In this document: in pieces, positions 50,896 to 59,820 of the stretch
Position numbering within the stretch: position 1 is the first letter of the stretch
Layout of the letters: each line of letters opens with the position of its first letter
From: Vreelandella lutescens
GTDB lineage: Bacteria; Pseudomonadota; Gammaproteobacteria; Pseudomonadales; Halomonadaceae
Direction of reading: 5' to 3'
Length of the DNA stretch: 64,000 nucleotides
Assembly (NCBI RefSeq): GCF_014640815.1
Contig: NZ_BMHM01000003.1
Location: forward strand, 558,001 to 622,000
The notes under the pieces: model-generated
Database searches by the model: none
Seen by the model: only the letters and a program-made list of their open reading frames with translations
What the model was told of the DNA's origin: nothing
Translations under genes and position numbers: made by a program

Positions 50896-52182
50896 ATGAA
50901 AGTTTTGATGATCGGTGGCGGTGGCCGCGAACACGCTCTTGCTTGGAAGCTGGCACAATCTAATGACGTAGAGCAGGTCTTTGTTGCACCTGGTAACGCA
51001 GGCACGGCGACAGAGCCTAAGCTGACCAACGTAGCGATCAACGCGACTGACCTGGATGCATTGGTGGCTTTTGCCCAGCAAGAGAGCATCGCGTTGACCG
51101 TGGTTGGCCCTGAAGCCCCGCTGGTGGAAGGCGTCGTTGATCAATTCCAGGCGGCTGGCCTGACCATCTTTGGTCCTAGCCAGCGTGCGGCACAGCTAGA
51201 AGGTTCGAAATCGTTCACAAAAGATTTTCTTGCCCGCCATCACATTCCTACGGCCGATTATCAAACGTTCACGGCTGTAGAGCCAGCTTTGGCGTATTTA
51301 GCGGATATGGGCGCGCCCATTGTGATCAAAGCGGATGGCTTAGCGGCAGGTAAGGGCGTGATTGTTGCCATGAGCGAAGTGGAAGCCGAAGCGGCGATTC
51401 GCGATATGCTTGAAGCTAACGCTTTTGGCGACGCAGGCGCACGAGTCGTTATCGAAGAGTTTCTTGAAGGCGAAGAAGCCAGCTTTATTGTCATGGTGGA
51501 TGGCGAAAACGTTGTTCCCATGGCGACCAGTCAAGATCATAAACGCGCCTACGATGGCGACACCGGTCCGAATACGGGCGGTATGGGGGCTTACTCCCCG
51601 GCTCCCGTGGTCACACCAGAAGTTGATGCTCGGATCATGGAGCAGGTGATCTTGCCTACCGTGCGTGGTATGGCACAAGAGGGCAATGACTATACCGGCT
51701 TCCTATATGCCGGATTAATGATTGATCCGGAAGGCAGTCCCAAAGTGATTGAGTACAACTGCCGCTTTGGCGACCCAGAAACTCAGCCGATCATGATGCG
51801 TCTGACGTCTGATTTAGCAGCGCTGTGTTTGGCAGGGGCCAAGGGAGAATTGGCCGGCAAACAGTGTGAGTGGGATAGCCGAGCGGCGGTAGGCGTCGTG
51901 CTGGCAGCGGGCGGTTACCCCGGTAGCTACCGCAAAGGCGACGTGATTCACGGCTTGCGCGATGCTGAACAGACACAGTGCAAAGTATTTCATGCGGGTA
52001 CGGCGCAAAACGCGGCGGGTGAAATCACCACCGCTGGTGGGCGAGTGCTGTGTGTCACGGCGTTGGGCGATACCGTTTCGGCTGCCCAGCAGCAAGCGTA
52101 TCAAGGAGTGAAAGCGGTTCACTGGGACGGCGTTGAGTTCCGTCGGGATATCGCGTTTCGTGCTATCGCGCGCGAGCAGTAA
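50896..52182 (+). CDS. purD: Phosphoribosylamine-glycine ligase
   Basis: This 428-aa ATP-grasp enzyme makes glycinamide ribonucleotide, step two of purine synthesis. Motifs: MKVLMIGGGGREHALAWKL, VVGPEAPLVEGVVD, the ATP-grasp IKADGLAAGKGVIVA, FLEGEEASF, GPNTGGMGAYSPAPV and EYNCRFGDPETQPIM. RBS AAGGA. purH, its usual neighbour, is not adjacent. Confidence 0.95.
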   Translation: MKVLMIGGGGREHALAWKLAQSNDVEQVFVAPGNAGTATEPKLTNVAINATDLDALVAFAQQESIALTVVGPEAPLVEGVVDQFQAAGLTIFGPSQRAAQLEGSKSFTKDFLARHHIPTADYQTFTAVEPALAYLADMGAPIVIKADGLAAGKGVIVAMSEVEAEAAIRDMLEANAFGDAGARVVIEEFLEGEEASFIVMVDGENVVPMATSQDHKRAYDGDTGPNTGGMGAYSPAPVVTPEVDARIMEQVILPTVRGMAQEGNDYTGFLYAGLMIDPEGSPKVIEYNCRFGDPETQPIMMRLTSDLAALCLAGAKGELAGKQCEWDSRAAVGVVLAAGGYPGSYRKGDVIHGLRDAEQTQCKVFHAGTAQNAAGEITTAGGRVLCVTALGDTVSAAQQQAYQGVKAVHWDGVEFRRDIAFRAIAREQ

Positions 52183-52228
52183 CGCCCCACTTTTACGGTC
52201 ACATCGTCACCCGGCAAGGAGTAGAGCA

Positions 52229-52669
52229 ATGGAGCGTGTTTCGTTGGACTTCCCTACTGCAGCGGTTATCCATCGTCATCCGCTAACAGTGCGGGTGACT
52301 GATATGAACTATGGCCGCCACTTGGGCCACGACGCGCTGGTCTCACTGCTTCATGAAGCTAGGTCGCACGCATTTGCCGCCCTTGGCCTGCCAGAGTGGG
52401 ATATGAGCGGCTATCCCAGCGTTGTTGTGGATTTGGCGGTTCAGTATCAGCAGGAGGCTCGTTTTCCTGATGCGCTGGTGATTGAAACAGCGGTGCCCGA
52501 CCCAGAAGGCAAAGCCTTGACAGTATATCAGCGCGTGACTAAGGCCAAAACGGGCGATGTGGTCGCCACCGCACGGATCAACAAATTACTGTTAGATCTG
52601 GCGGTGGGCCGCCCGGTGGCCATTCCCGATGCAGTGAAACAAACGCTTGCTGATGCAAGGGAGGGGTAA
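52229..52669 (+). CDS. Acyl-CoA thioesterase, hotdog fold (YbgC/FadM-like)
   Basis: This 146-aa single hotdog domain shows VRVTDMNYGRHLGHDALVSLLHEARSHAFAALG, the 4-hydroxybenzoyl-CoA thioesterase-type pattern with Asp/Asn at the catalytic turn. It hydrolyses an acyl-CoA or related thioester; chain preference unknown. The start is ATG 52229 behind AAGGAG; the frame is open over the purD end. Its TAA overlaps the ATG of the next gene (TAATG), so the two are coupled. Confidence 0.83.
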   Translation: MERVSLDFPTAAVIHRHPLTVRVTDMNYGRHLGHDALVSLLHEARSHAFAALGLPEWDMSGYPSVVVDLAVQYQQEARFPDALVIETAVPDPEGKALTVYQRVTKAKTGDVVATARINKLLLDLAVGRPVAIPDAVKQTLADAREG

Positions 52670-53541
52670 TGTCCCGAGAATATCCCATCATTGCAGTAAC
52701 GGGTTCGTCGGGTGCGGGTACCACTACTGTACGCCGTAGCTTCGAGCGCATGTTTCTACGTGAAGATGTGCATGCGGCGATGGTGGATGGCGATGCGTTT
52801 CATCGCTATACCCGCGATGATTTAAAGCGCATGTTTCGTGAAGAGCCGGAACGTAAAGATGAGCTGTCTCATTTTGCGGTTGAAGCCAATTTGCTTGATC
52901 GCCTGGAAGGGCTGTTTATCGAGTATGGCGAGCACGGCACCGGCACCTTCCGGCACTATATTCACGCGGAAGATAAGCAGAAAATCGAGGCTGGGTATCG
53001 GGTAGGTACGTTCACCGAGTGGCAATCTTTACCTTGCGGTACCGACCTGCTCTTCTACGAAGGATTGCACGGTGGGTTAGTGACTCAAGAGTACGATATT
53101 GCCCGCCATGTCGATCTACTGGTAGGGGTGGCACCCACCATGAACCTGGAGTGGATTCAAAAAATTGACCGCGATACCAAGCTTCGCGGCTACTCTCAAG
53201 AAGCGGTGATCGATACCATCCTTGGCCGTATGGATGACTACGTGCGCTATATTCAGCCGCAGTTCTCTCGTACCCATATCAATTTTCAGCGTGTGCCTAC
53301 GGTCGATACGTCCAACCCCTTCGAAGTGCAGGATATCCCAACCGATGCGGAGTCGTTTGTGGTCATCCGTTTCCGCGACCCATCGACGGTGGATTTTCCT
53401 TGGTTGCTAGCGATGATCAAAGACTCTTTTATGACTCGCCCGCACACCTTGGTAGTGCCAGGGGCGCGTATGTCGCTGGCGATGGAGCTTATTTTGGCGC
53501 CGCTGGTTCGCCATTTGCTATCGCAGCGCCGTTTTCGCTAA
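52669..53541 (+). CDS. prkB: Phosphoribulokinase-family protein, PrkB-like
   Basis: This 290-aa kinase has the P-loop VTGSSGAGTTTV (9-20), MVDGDAFHRYTRDDLK, GTFRHYIHAEDKQ, FYEGLHGGLVTQEYDIA and KIDRDTKLRGYSQEAV, all typical of proteobacterial phosphoribulokinase. No RuBisCO or other Calvin-cycle gene is in the window. It matches the heterotroph PrkB group, whose physiological substrate is unproven. Translationally coupled to the thioesterase gene upstream. Confidence 0.87.
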   Translation: MSREYPIIAVTGSSGAGTTTVRRSFERMFLREDVHAAMVDGDAFHRYTRDDLKRMFREEPERKDELSHFAVEANLLDRLEGLFIEYGEHGTGTFRHYIHAEDKQKIEAGYRVGTFTEWQSLPCGTDLLFYEGLHGGLVTQEYDIARHVDLLVGVAPTMNLEWIQKIDRDTKLRGYSQEAVIDTILGRMDDYVRYIQPQFSRTHINFQRVPTVDTSNPFEVQDIPTDAESFVVIRFRDPSTVDFPWLLAMIKDSFMTRPHTLVVPGARMSLAMELILAPLVRHLLSQRRFR

Positions 53542-53600
53542 CGGGGTAAGCGGGGCTGCCTTTTACCGATAATAAACGCGCCAAACCTAAGGAGGCTGCG

Positions 53601-53942
53601 ATGGAGTGCCTGTTCTGCAAAATTATTAACCGCGAGATTCCCGCTGATATCGTGTTTGAAGATGAGCACGTACTGGCGTTTAATGACATTAGCCCCCAAG
53701 CGCCGACGCATCAGCTCATTATCCCTAAAAAGCATATCTCGACGCTTAACGATATTGCTTCTGATGACTTAGCCCTCGTGGGCCGCTTGCAGCACACCGC
53801 CGCACAGCTTGCCAAGCAGCAGGGGTTTGCGGAAGACGGCTATCGGGTAGTGATGAATTGCAACGAAATGGGTGGGCAGACCGTCTACCATATCCATATG
53901 CATCTCATGGGTGGGCGTGAGTTTACCTGGCCCGCTGGCTAA
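53601..53942 (+). CDS. hinT: HIT-family purine nucleoside phosphoramidase
   Basis: This 113-aa protein starts [22 protein letters not shown] and ends with the histidine triad [35 protein letters not shown] is also typical. HinT hydrolyses AMP-phosphoramidate-type substrates. RBS AAGGAGG. It is convergent with ettA over a bidirectional terminator. Confidence 0.92.
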   Translation: MECLFCKIINREIPADIVFEDEHVLAFNDISPQAPTHQLIIPKKHISTLNDIASDDLALVGRLQHTAAQLAKQQGFAEDGYRVVMNCNEMGGQTVYHIHMHLMGGREFTWPAG

Positions 53943-53965
53943 ACTGTCTCGACAGTTAGCGCCAT

Positions 53966-54004
53966 AAAAAAAGCCCTGCGACGAACAATGTCAGCAGGGC
54001 TTTT
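53966..54004. terminator. Bidirectional terminator between hinT and ettA
   Basis: AAAAGCCCTGC and GCAGGGCTTTT form an 11-bp stem with a 14-base loop. On the minus strand seven Ts follow the stem, on the plus strand four, so it mainly serves ettA and also hinT. Confidence 0.87.
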
Positions 54005-54026
54005 GCGTTGTGCAAGGCTTACAACA

Positions 54027-55688
54027 TTAGGCGTCGATGCGCTTGTACTTCATGCGCTTCGGTGTGTCGTTGCCAACGCGTTTCTTGTGATCTTCTTCGT
54101 ATTCGGTGTAGTTGCCGTCGAAGAATACCACTTCTGAATCGCCTTCAAACGCCAGAATATGGGTCGCAATACGATCCAGGAACCAGCGGTCGTGCGAGAT
54201 CACCATGGCACAGCCGGGGAAGGCGAGCAGGGCTTCTTCCAAGGCACGCAGGGTTTCGATATCCAGGTCGTTGGAAGGTTCGTCCAGCAGTAGCACGTTA
54301 GCGCCCTGTTTCAGGGTTTGTGCAAGCTGCAGGCGACCACGCTCACCACCGGAAAGCTCATCCAGGCGCTTTTGCTGGTCGTTACCTTTGAAGTTGAAGC
54401 GACCAACGTAAGCGCGCGAAGAGACCTCGTAACCGTTGATGTTCAGAATGTCTTGGCCGTTGGAAACAGCTTCCCAAACAGTTTGTTTATCGTCTAACGC
54501 ATCCCGCAACTGTTCAACATGGGCGATGTCGACGGTATCGCCAATCACTACTTCACCAGCATCCGGCTGCTCTTTGCCTGTTACTAGCTTAAATAGCGTT
54601 GATTTACCGGCACCGTTACCGCCCACAATACCCACAATCGCCCCTTGTGGAATAGTGAAGGAGAGGTCCTGGTAAAGCAGTTTATCGTCAAAGCGCTTAG
54701 CAACGTTGTGGAACTCGATCACTTTATCGCCAAGGCGCGGGCCAGGCGGAATGTAGATTTCGTTGGTCTCGTTACGTTTCTGGAAGTCACCAGACTGCAT
54801 TTCTTCAAAGCGATTAAGACGCGCTTTGCTTTTTGCTTGGCGGCCTTTGGCATTGCTGCGCACCCACTCAAGCTCTTGCTTGATGGCTTTCTGACGGGTC
54901 GCTTCTTGCTTCGCTTCCTGGTTCAGGCGCTGCTCTTTTTGCTCCAACCACTGTGAGTAGTTGCCTTCAAAGGGAATACCTTGACCGCGATCGAGCTCAA
55001 GTATCCAGCCCGCTACGTTATCGAGGAAATAGCGGTCGTGGGTAATAGCCACAACGGTGCCGTTGTAGTCGTGCAAAAAGCGCTCAAGCCATGCAACGGA
55101 TTCCGCATCCAAGTGGTTGGTGGGCTCGTCTAGAAGCAGCATATCGGGGCTTGAGAGTAACAGGCGGCATAGCGCCACACGACGACGCTCACCACCAGAC
55201 AGGTTGCCGACTTTGGCATCCCACGGTGGCAGACGCAGCGCCTCGGCAGCTACTTCCAGCTTGCGCTCAATGTTATGGGCATCAGCGGCTTCAATGATGT
55301 TTTCAAGTCGCGCTTGCTCGCTGGCGAGAGCGTCGAAATCAGCATCGGGTTCTGCGTAAGCGACATACACCGCGTCAAGCTTCTGTTGCGCCTCTTTAAT
55401 AGCACCCAGAGCTTCTTCAACGGTATCCCGAACGTTTTTCTCGTCGTCTAGCTGCGGCTCTTGGGGCAGGTAGCCCACATTGATACCGGGCATCGGACGA
55501 GCTTCACCTTCAAACTCTTTATCGACACCGGCCATAATGCGCAGCAGCGTGGACTTACCGGCACCGTTCAAGCCCAAGACGCCGATCTTGGCACCAGGGA
55601 AGAACGAGAGCGAGATATCCTTGAGAATTTGCTTTTTGGGAGGCACTACTTTGCCAACCCGATTCATGGTGAATACGTATTGCGCCAT
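54027..55688 (-). CDS. ettA: Energy-dependent translational throttle protein EttA (ABC-F)
   Basis: This 553-aa soluble twin-ATPase gates entry of ribosomes into elongation according to energy state. Two nucleotide-binding domains show Walker A GLNGAGKST and GGNGAGKST, signatures LSGGERRR and LSGGERGR, and a central P-site tRNA interaction linker. The start (AQYVFTMNRVGKVVPPKKQILKDISLSFFPGAKIGVLG) and C-terminus (KRMKYKRIDA) match EttA closely, separating it from Uup or YbiT. Confidence 0.95.
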   Translation of the reverse strand: MAQYVFTMNRVGKVVPPKKQILKDISLSFFPGAKIGVLGLNGAGKSTLLRIMAGVDKEFEGEARPMPGINVGYLPQEPQLDDEKNVRDTVEEALGAIKEAQQKLDAVYVAYAEPDADFDALASEQARLENIIEAADAHNIERKLEVAAEALRLPPWDAKVGNLSGGERRRVALCRLLLSSPDMLLLDEPTNHLDAESVAWLERFLHDYNGTVVAITHDRYFLDNVAGWILELDRGQGIPFEGNYSQWLEQKEQRLNQEAKQEATRQKAIKQELEWVRSNAKGRQAKSKARLNRFEEMQSGDFQKRNETNEIYIPPGPRLGDKVIEFHNVAKRFDDKLLYQDLSFTIPQGAIVGIVGGNGAGKSTLFKLVTGKEQPDAGEVVIGDTVDIAHVEQLRDALDDKQTVWEAVSNGQDILNINGYEVSSRAYVGRFNFKGNDQQKRLDELSGGERGRLQLAQTLKQGANVLLLDEPSNDLDIETLRALEEALLAFPGCAMVISHDRWFLDRIATHILAFEGDSEVVFFDGNYTEYEEDHKKRVGNDTPKRMKYKRIDA

Positions 55689-55811
55689 GGAAATCCGTTA
55701 GGTTGTGGTAAAAGCGAGACCAGCATTATGCTGGCTTGGTGCACAGATGATAGTGCCCAGCGCGTCTAAAGGCCAGCAATGCAGCGGAGCAAGTCATGCA
55801 GTGTGAGGTCA

Positions 55812-55843
55812 AAACGGAAAGGGGCACTCGTTTGGGTGCCCCT
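55812..55843 (-). terminator. Terminator-like hairpin of the small acidic gene
   Basis: AGGGGCAC (55820-55827) and GTGCCCCT (55836-55843) form an 8-bp stem with an 8-base loop; on the minus strand TTCCGTTTTG follows. It lies 45 bp past the stop at 55889. Confidence 0.6.
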
Positions 55844-55888
55844 CGGGTTCTATCCACCTTGGAAAACGCTTAGTAGGTTGGCAAGGCG

Positions 55889-56101
55889 TTACTCTTCTTC
55901 ATCCCAATCGTCTTCAATAGCACGCTGTAAGCGGCGTTCTTCAAGCCACGCTTCCACCTGACGGCGAGCGCGAAGCGTATCCGCTTTACTGGGTTTGCTT
56001 TTACCGTAGTGATCGTCGTTGACCGCATCCAAGTTATCAAACTCGTCAGCATCAAGCCCGTCGTTGGTGTAGGTTTCACGATTTAAGGGGTCACGGCTCA
56101 T
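55889..56101 (-). CDS. Small acidic protein, PA3496-like
   Basis: This 70-aa protein is rich in Asp and Glu; its C-terminal ARRQVEAWLEERRLQRAIEDDWDEEE resembles the short PA3496 family, described as putative envelope-integrity proteins. I am only moderately sure of the match. No signal peptide is visible. GGAGGG precedes ATG 56101; an overlapping frame at 55870-56079 looks like a shadow. A palindromic promoter lies about 115 bp upstream. Confidence 0.65.
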   Translation of the reverse strand: MSRDPLNRETYTNDGLDADEFDNLDAVNDDHYGKSKPSKADTLRARRQVEAWLEERRLQRAIEDDWDEEE

Positions 56102-56204
56102 GGAATGCCCTCCAACCCAAGCCGGCGCACCGGCATCACAACGGCTCCTTGCTCCACCTCAACACAGGGTTTCGACAGAGCGAGAAGCGCCTAACGCTCA
56201 TTAA

Positions 56205-56245
56205 GCGCCTAGGCGCTATATAGCGCCACTGAGTTTGAAGTTCAA
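56205..56245 (-). promoter_or_regulatory. Promoter with its -10 box inside a 16-bp palindrome
   Basis: On the minus strand TTGAAC (56240-56245) and TATATA (56217-56222) are spaced exactly 17 bp. TATATA is the centre of the perfect palindrome GGCGCTATATAGCGCC (56212-56227), which overlaps a second palindrome GCGCCTAGGCGC (56205-56216). It probably drives the gene at 55889-56101. The rest of the 310-bp gap 56102-56411 shows nothing else convincing. Confidence 0.55.
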
Positions 56246-56411
56246 GCTTTTTTGTAAAATAGCTGTATAAAAGCACGTGCTCGCATGGGCGTGTACTTCG
56301 CAAGGCGTCTTTTTGCCGCTAGCGCTGAGCGTTTAGCCAATCGATGCGGTAGCGAGAGACTTTTTCATAGTTATGAAGGACATAGTTATGAATGACGTAT
56401 AGGCTCTCGCG

Positions 56412-56852
56412 TTATTGCGCAAGCTCCTGCTGTTTCTTTAGCTCTGCGAGCGCGAGCTGCGCCTCAACGCGCTCCGTCACATCTTTTTGTACCCCAATGT
56501 AATACATGAGTTTATCGGCCTCATCGTACACTGGCGTAATGGATAGCTCGTTCCAAAACATTGTGCCGTCTTTACGATAGTTACGCAGTACCTCGCGAGA
56601 CGGGCGGCCATCCTGTAGAGCTTCACGAATGGATGCTAATGCATCTTGATCACGGTCTTCATTTTGCAAAAAACGGCAGTCGCGATACAGAATTTCATCC
56701 GCACTGTAGCCCGTTAAACGTTCAAACCCTTTGTTGACGTAAATCAGGATGTTTTCGTCACCTTCCTGCTCTGCAACGACGATGCCATCTTCAGAAGCGT
56801 CAATAATTCGTTCGAGTAACTCCGGGCTTATTAAAGGAGATCGTTTCATCAA
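56412..56852 (-). CDS. Short LOV blue-light photoreceptor
   Basis: This 146-aa protein consists of a single PAS/LOV domain with short flanking helices. The photoactive Cys is C59 in YRDCRFLQNEDRDQ; ENILIYVNKGFERLTGYSADEILY and RNYRKDGTMFWNELSITPVYD supply the FMN pocket, and YYIGVQKDVTERVEAQLALAELKKQQELAQ is the J-alpha helix. The layout closely follows the short LOV proteins of Pseudomonas putida, including Asp rather than Asn before the Cys. With no effector domain, it must signal by dimer changes or partner binding. No neighbouring regulator is visible. Confidence 0.9.
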   Translation of the reverse strand: MMKRSPLISPELLERIIDASEDGIVVAEQEGDENILIYVNKGFERLTGYSADEILYRDCRFLQNEDRDQDALASIREALQDGRPSREVLRNYRKDGTMFWNELSITPVYDEADKLMYYIGVQKDVTERVEAQLALAELKKQQELAQ

Positions 56853-57034
56853 TGGGTTCCTGTTGCTTCTCGTCTTTCTTCGCCATGGCGCTGTACGTCG
56901 GCGCGGGGCTCTCTTAGTGCAGGACGATGCAGTCTTTTACACCACCAAACAAAGGTAGAATAGCAAAAAAAAGCTAGTCACCGCGATTTGCTGTCCATCA
57001 TGGCGAGCGTTGCTGAGCTTTGCAATGCGCAATA

Positions 57035-58348
57035 CTATTCTGCCTCTGGTAATCGCTGTGCGCTTAGCATGGCACCTACCGCAGTCAGTGCTAAAACCAC
57101 CAGCAGCATAGCGCTGCCCAGCCACTGTGCCAATGCGCCAATTATGCCGCCGACTACCAGCATGAGCACCCCGGTAAAGGTGTTAGAGAGGGCAACGTAT
57201 AATGCGCGATTATCTTGGCTAGCAATATCTACCAAGTAGGTTTTACGTCCTAATCGAACGCCATGATGCACGATGACCAACAGCGAATAAACAACAGCGT
57301 AGGGCAGCACGCTTTGTGTCCAGCTACCCGGCCACCACGCCAATAACGCACCAAGTAAGCAGCAAATAGCGGTACCTATAGCCGCATCGCGCATGACACG
57401 CCTGCTGGATTGATCTGCTCGTTTCCCCCAGACGGGGCTTGCCACCATAGCGGCGAGACCTGAGACCACTACCAAAAGGCCTAGCCCGCCTAACTCCGTA
57501 CCGCTTTGCTGCTGGCCCAGTAGGGCTAAGTAAGGTAAGGCTAGAGCGCTTGAGAGCAGCAGGGCTCTGGCAATGTTGAAGTGCAAGAATGTGCGGTCTT
57601 CATGCATCAGTGATAGCCCAAGTTTGATGCTGTCCCAAGCGTTTTCACCGCCCTCGACGGCGCCGGGTACTTCTCTAATTCGGGCGGCGCAGAAGGCATT
57701 CAGTAGCCAGCCTACGGCAGCTATAAGAAGGAGTATCGCCAGCGCTACATGACCGGGGCTATCGCCGAACCCTACTAATACGCCACCGGCGACCAGCGTG
57801 GCTGCGCCTGCTACGCTGCCGCTCCAGCCCATCAGGGTGCCTCGGCGGCGCTTAGCAATGGTTTTTCCAAGCACGTCCTTGGTGGCGATGGAAGATAATC
57901 CTCTGGCCAACGAGAGCAGAACCAGCGCTGACAGTACCAGTGTGCCACCCCATGCTCCACTGCCGGCAAGTGCTAATGCCGCTAACGCAGCAGCGGCGAT
58001 GGCTTGTAGTGTGGCTCCCGCTACCCATACCCATTTGCGCTGAGGTTTCAAGCGAATAAAGCCAGCGACGAATAGCTGAGGAAGGAGGGCGCCTGATTCA
58101 CGGATAGGGACTAAGAGCCCAACCATCCATACCGGAGCCCCAATGATGCCTAATAGCCAGGGTAGTACGAGGCGAGCGCTAGAGAGCTCATCTGCCAGTT
58201 TATTACCCAGTGATGCAAACAAGTGGAGAAAGAAGTTACGCGGTTGCTCTTGGCAGGCCTCGTCAGGGATGTCGTCGCACATCCGGCTATCGTCGTCGCC
58301 TGTTAGCCACTCGTACAGCTGCGTCTGTGAAACGTCTGGTTGAGACAT
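57035..58348 (-). CDS. MFS transporter
   Basis: This is a 437-aa inner-membrane protein with about twelve helices and an unusually long acidic N-terminal tail (about residues 1-45, with DDDSRMCDDIPDEACQEQ). A cytoplasmic-loop motif GKRADQSSRR and RLKPQRKW fit the major facilitator fold. Substrate unknown. I start at ATG 58348 with AAGGA; the frame is open to 58480 but overlaps the divergent gene's promoter. Confidence 0.78.
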   Translation of the reverse strand: MSQPDVSQTQLYEWLTGDDDSRMCDDIPDEACQEQPRNFFLHLFASLGNKLADELSSARLVLPWLLGIIGAPVWMVGLLVPIRESGALLPQLFVAGFIRLKPQRKWVWVAGATLQAIAAAALAALALAGSGAWGGTLVLSALVLLSLARGLSSIATKDVLGKTIAKRRRGTLMGWSGSVAGAATLVAGGVLVGFGDSPGHVALAILLLIAAVGWLLNAFCAARIREVPGAVEGGENAWDSIKLGLSLMHEDRTFLHFNIARALLLSSALALPYLALLGQQQSGTELGGLGLLVVVSGLAAMVASPVWGKRADQSSRRVMRDAAIGTAICCLLGALLAWWPGSWTQSVLPYAVVYSLLVIVHHGVRLGRKTYLVDIASQDNRALYVALSNTFTGVLMLVVGGIIGALAQWLGSAMLLVVLALTAVGAMLSAQRLPEAE

Positions 58349-58473
58349 GCTCAGTTCCTTGGCGGTTGCTAATATAAGATGACAGAATGCTTGCTTAGGA
58401 TGCCACACAATGCTGCAAGTAAGCCGAACTGAAAGCGGTCGTGTGCAAAGGAAATCATGGATAAGGACTCGAA

Positions 58474-58743
58474 ATGGCACGCATTCATATTCGCTACTGT
58501 ACCCAGTGTCAGTGGCTGTTGCGCAGCGCGTGGTACGCGCAGGAGCTTCTCTCCACCTTTGGTGAGCAACTGACAGAAGTGGCGTTATCTCCCTCTCATG
58601 GAGGGACCTTTGAGATCTGGTGTGGGGAAAACCTGCTGTGGGAGCGTAAACGTGATGGCGGCTTCCCCGATATCAAAGTGCTTAAACAGAAGGTACGTGA
58701 CCAGATTGATCCTGCCCGCGATCTAGGGCATATCGACCGATGA
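58474..58743 (+). CDS. SelT/SelW/SelH-family thioredoxin-like protein
   Basis: This 89-aa Rdx protein has the redox motif CTQC (9-12) in IRYCTQCQWLLRSAWYAQELL, and GGTFEIWCGENLLWERKRDGGFPDIKVLKQKVRDQI, the family's C-terminal half. Cys occupies the position that is selenocysteine in animal SelW. The role is presumed thiol redox. AAGGACTC precedes the start. Its stop overlaps the next gene by 4 bp. Confidence 0.85.
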   Translation: MARIHIRYCTQCQWLLRSAWYAQELLSTFGEQLTEVALSPSHGGTFEIWCGENLLWERKRDGGFPDIKVLKQKVRDQIDPARDLGHIDR

Positions 58744-59627
58744 CTCAAGACCAGCAGGCCTTACTTTACGGTCTTGGGGCAGTAGCCCTGTGGTCGACAG
58801 TGGCTACGGCCTTCAAGGTGGCCTTGGCTTGGATGAGCCCGCTGGAGCTAATGTGGATGGCAGCGCTGGTGTCATGGCTGTTGATGGGCGCGCTAGTGTT
58901 CAAGCAGGGCAATATGACGTTAGCACTTCGCCAAGGCTGGCGAACGGCGCTGTGGGCTGGCCTGATGAATCCCGTCGCTTACTATCTGGTGCTATTTGCA
59001 GCGTATGACCGTTTGCCAGGCCAAGAGGCTATGGCACTGAACTACACCTGGGCGCTTGCCATGGCGTTCCTGGCAGTGCCTTTGCTGGGGCATCGTCTAA
59101 CACGCTTAGATATCACGGCGGGCCTGGTGGCTTATAGCGGCGTGTGGGTCATTGCGACACGCGGCCATGTTTTTAATGTCGCTTTTGAAGATCCCTTGGG
59201 CGTTTTATTTGCCCTCGCATCCACCCTGTTATGGGCGCTGTACTGGCTGCTTAATGCGCGGGATAAGCGGCAGCCCTTGGTGGGGCAATGGCAGAATTTT
59301 AGCGTGGGCCTACCTGTGTTAACGGCTTTGCTGCTATTTGGTCCTGGTTTTCAATGGCATGGATGGCCAGCATTGGGGGCGGGGGTGTATGTGGGCCTGT
59401 TTGAAATGGGAGTTGCTTTCATTTTGTGGCAAATGGCTGTCCAGAAAGTGTCGCGTACCGCCAAGGTATCGAACCTGATTTTTCTCTCTCCACCGGTCTC
59501 TCTTTTGCTCCTTTATCTGGTCGTTGGGGAGCCGATGTTGCCCTCTACGTTGGTGGGGCTGGTGCTTATTCTGTGTGGGTTGGTGATACAGCAGTTGCTT
59601 GGTGGGAAATCGGCAGCGTCGGACTAG
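58740..59627 (+). CDS. EamA/DMT-family transporter
   Basis: This 295-aa protein has ten predicted helices in two EamA repeats: QALLYGLGAVALWSTVATAFKVALAWMSPLELMW opens the first, and GVLFALASTLLWALYWLLNARDKR opens the second. It is coupled by a 4-bp overlap (ATGA) to the SelW-like gene, so the two are probably co-expressed. Substrate unknown. Confidence 0.84.
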   Translation: MTQDQQALLYGLGAVALWSTVATAFKVALAWMSPLELMWMAALVSWLLMGALVFKQGNMTLALRQGWRTALWAGLMNPVAYYLVLFAAYDRLPGQEAMALNYTWALAMAFLAVPLLGHRLTRLDITAGLVAYSGVWVIATRGHVFNVAFEDPLGVLFALASTLLWALYWLLNARDKRQPLVGQWQNFSVGLPVLTALLLFGPGFQWHGWPALGAGVYVGLFEMGVAFILWQMAVQKVSRTAKVSNLIFLSPPVSLLLLYLVVGEPMLPSTLVGLVLILCGLVIQQLLGGKSAASD

Positions 59628-59820
59628 TGTGTTTTTTTGAAGTCTTATTGTAAATTTTTGTGACTTTTGTTTTTATAGCTTGTCTCTGTCACTCATGCGA
59701 TTAACTTAAGCTAATATCATTCATCTAAGGTGTTTTAATTAAGACAAAACCACCAATGATCTTGTGAAGCATGATGCTGTGTCGGCAGTGCTCAACGGGT
59801 AAGCAGCCCAGGGGGTAACA

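Noticed and set aside
55870-56079. 69-codon minus-strand frame overlapping the small acidic gene
   Set aside because: The other frame (55889-56101) has a GGAGGG ribosome site and a recognisable acidic family pattern.
58474-58743. Selenoprotein W with in-frame UGA
   Set aside because: The redox motif is an ordinary CTQC with no in-frame stop; no SECIS-like element is needed.
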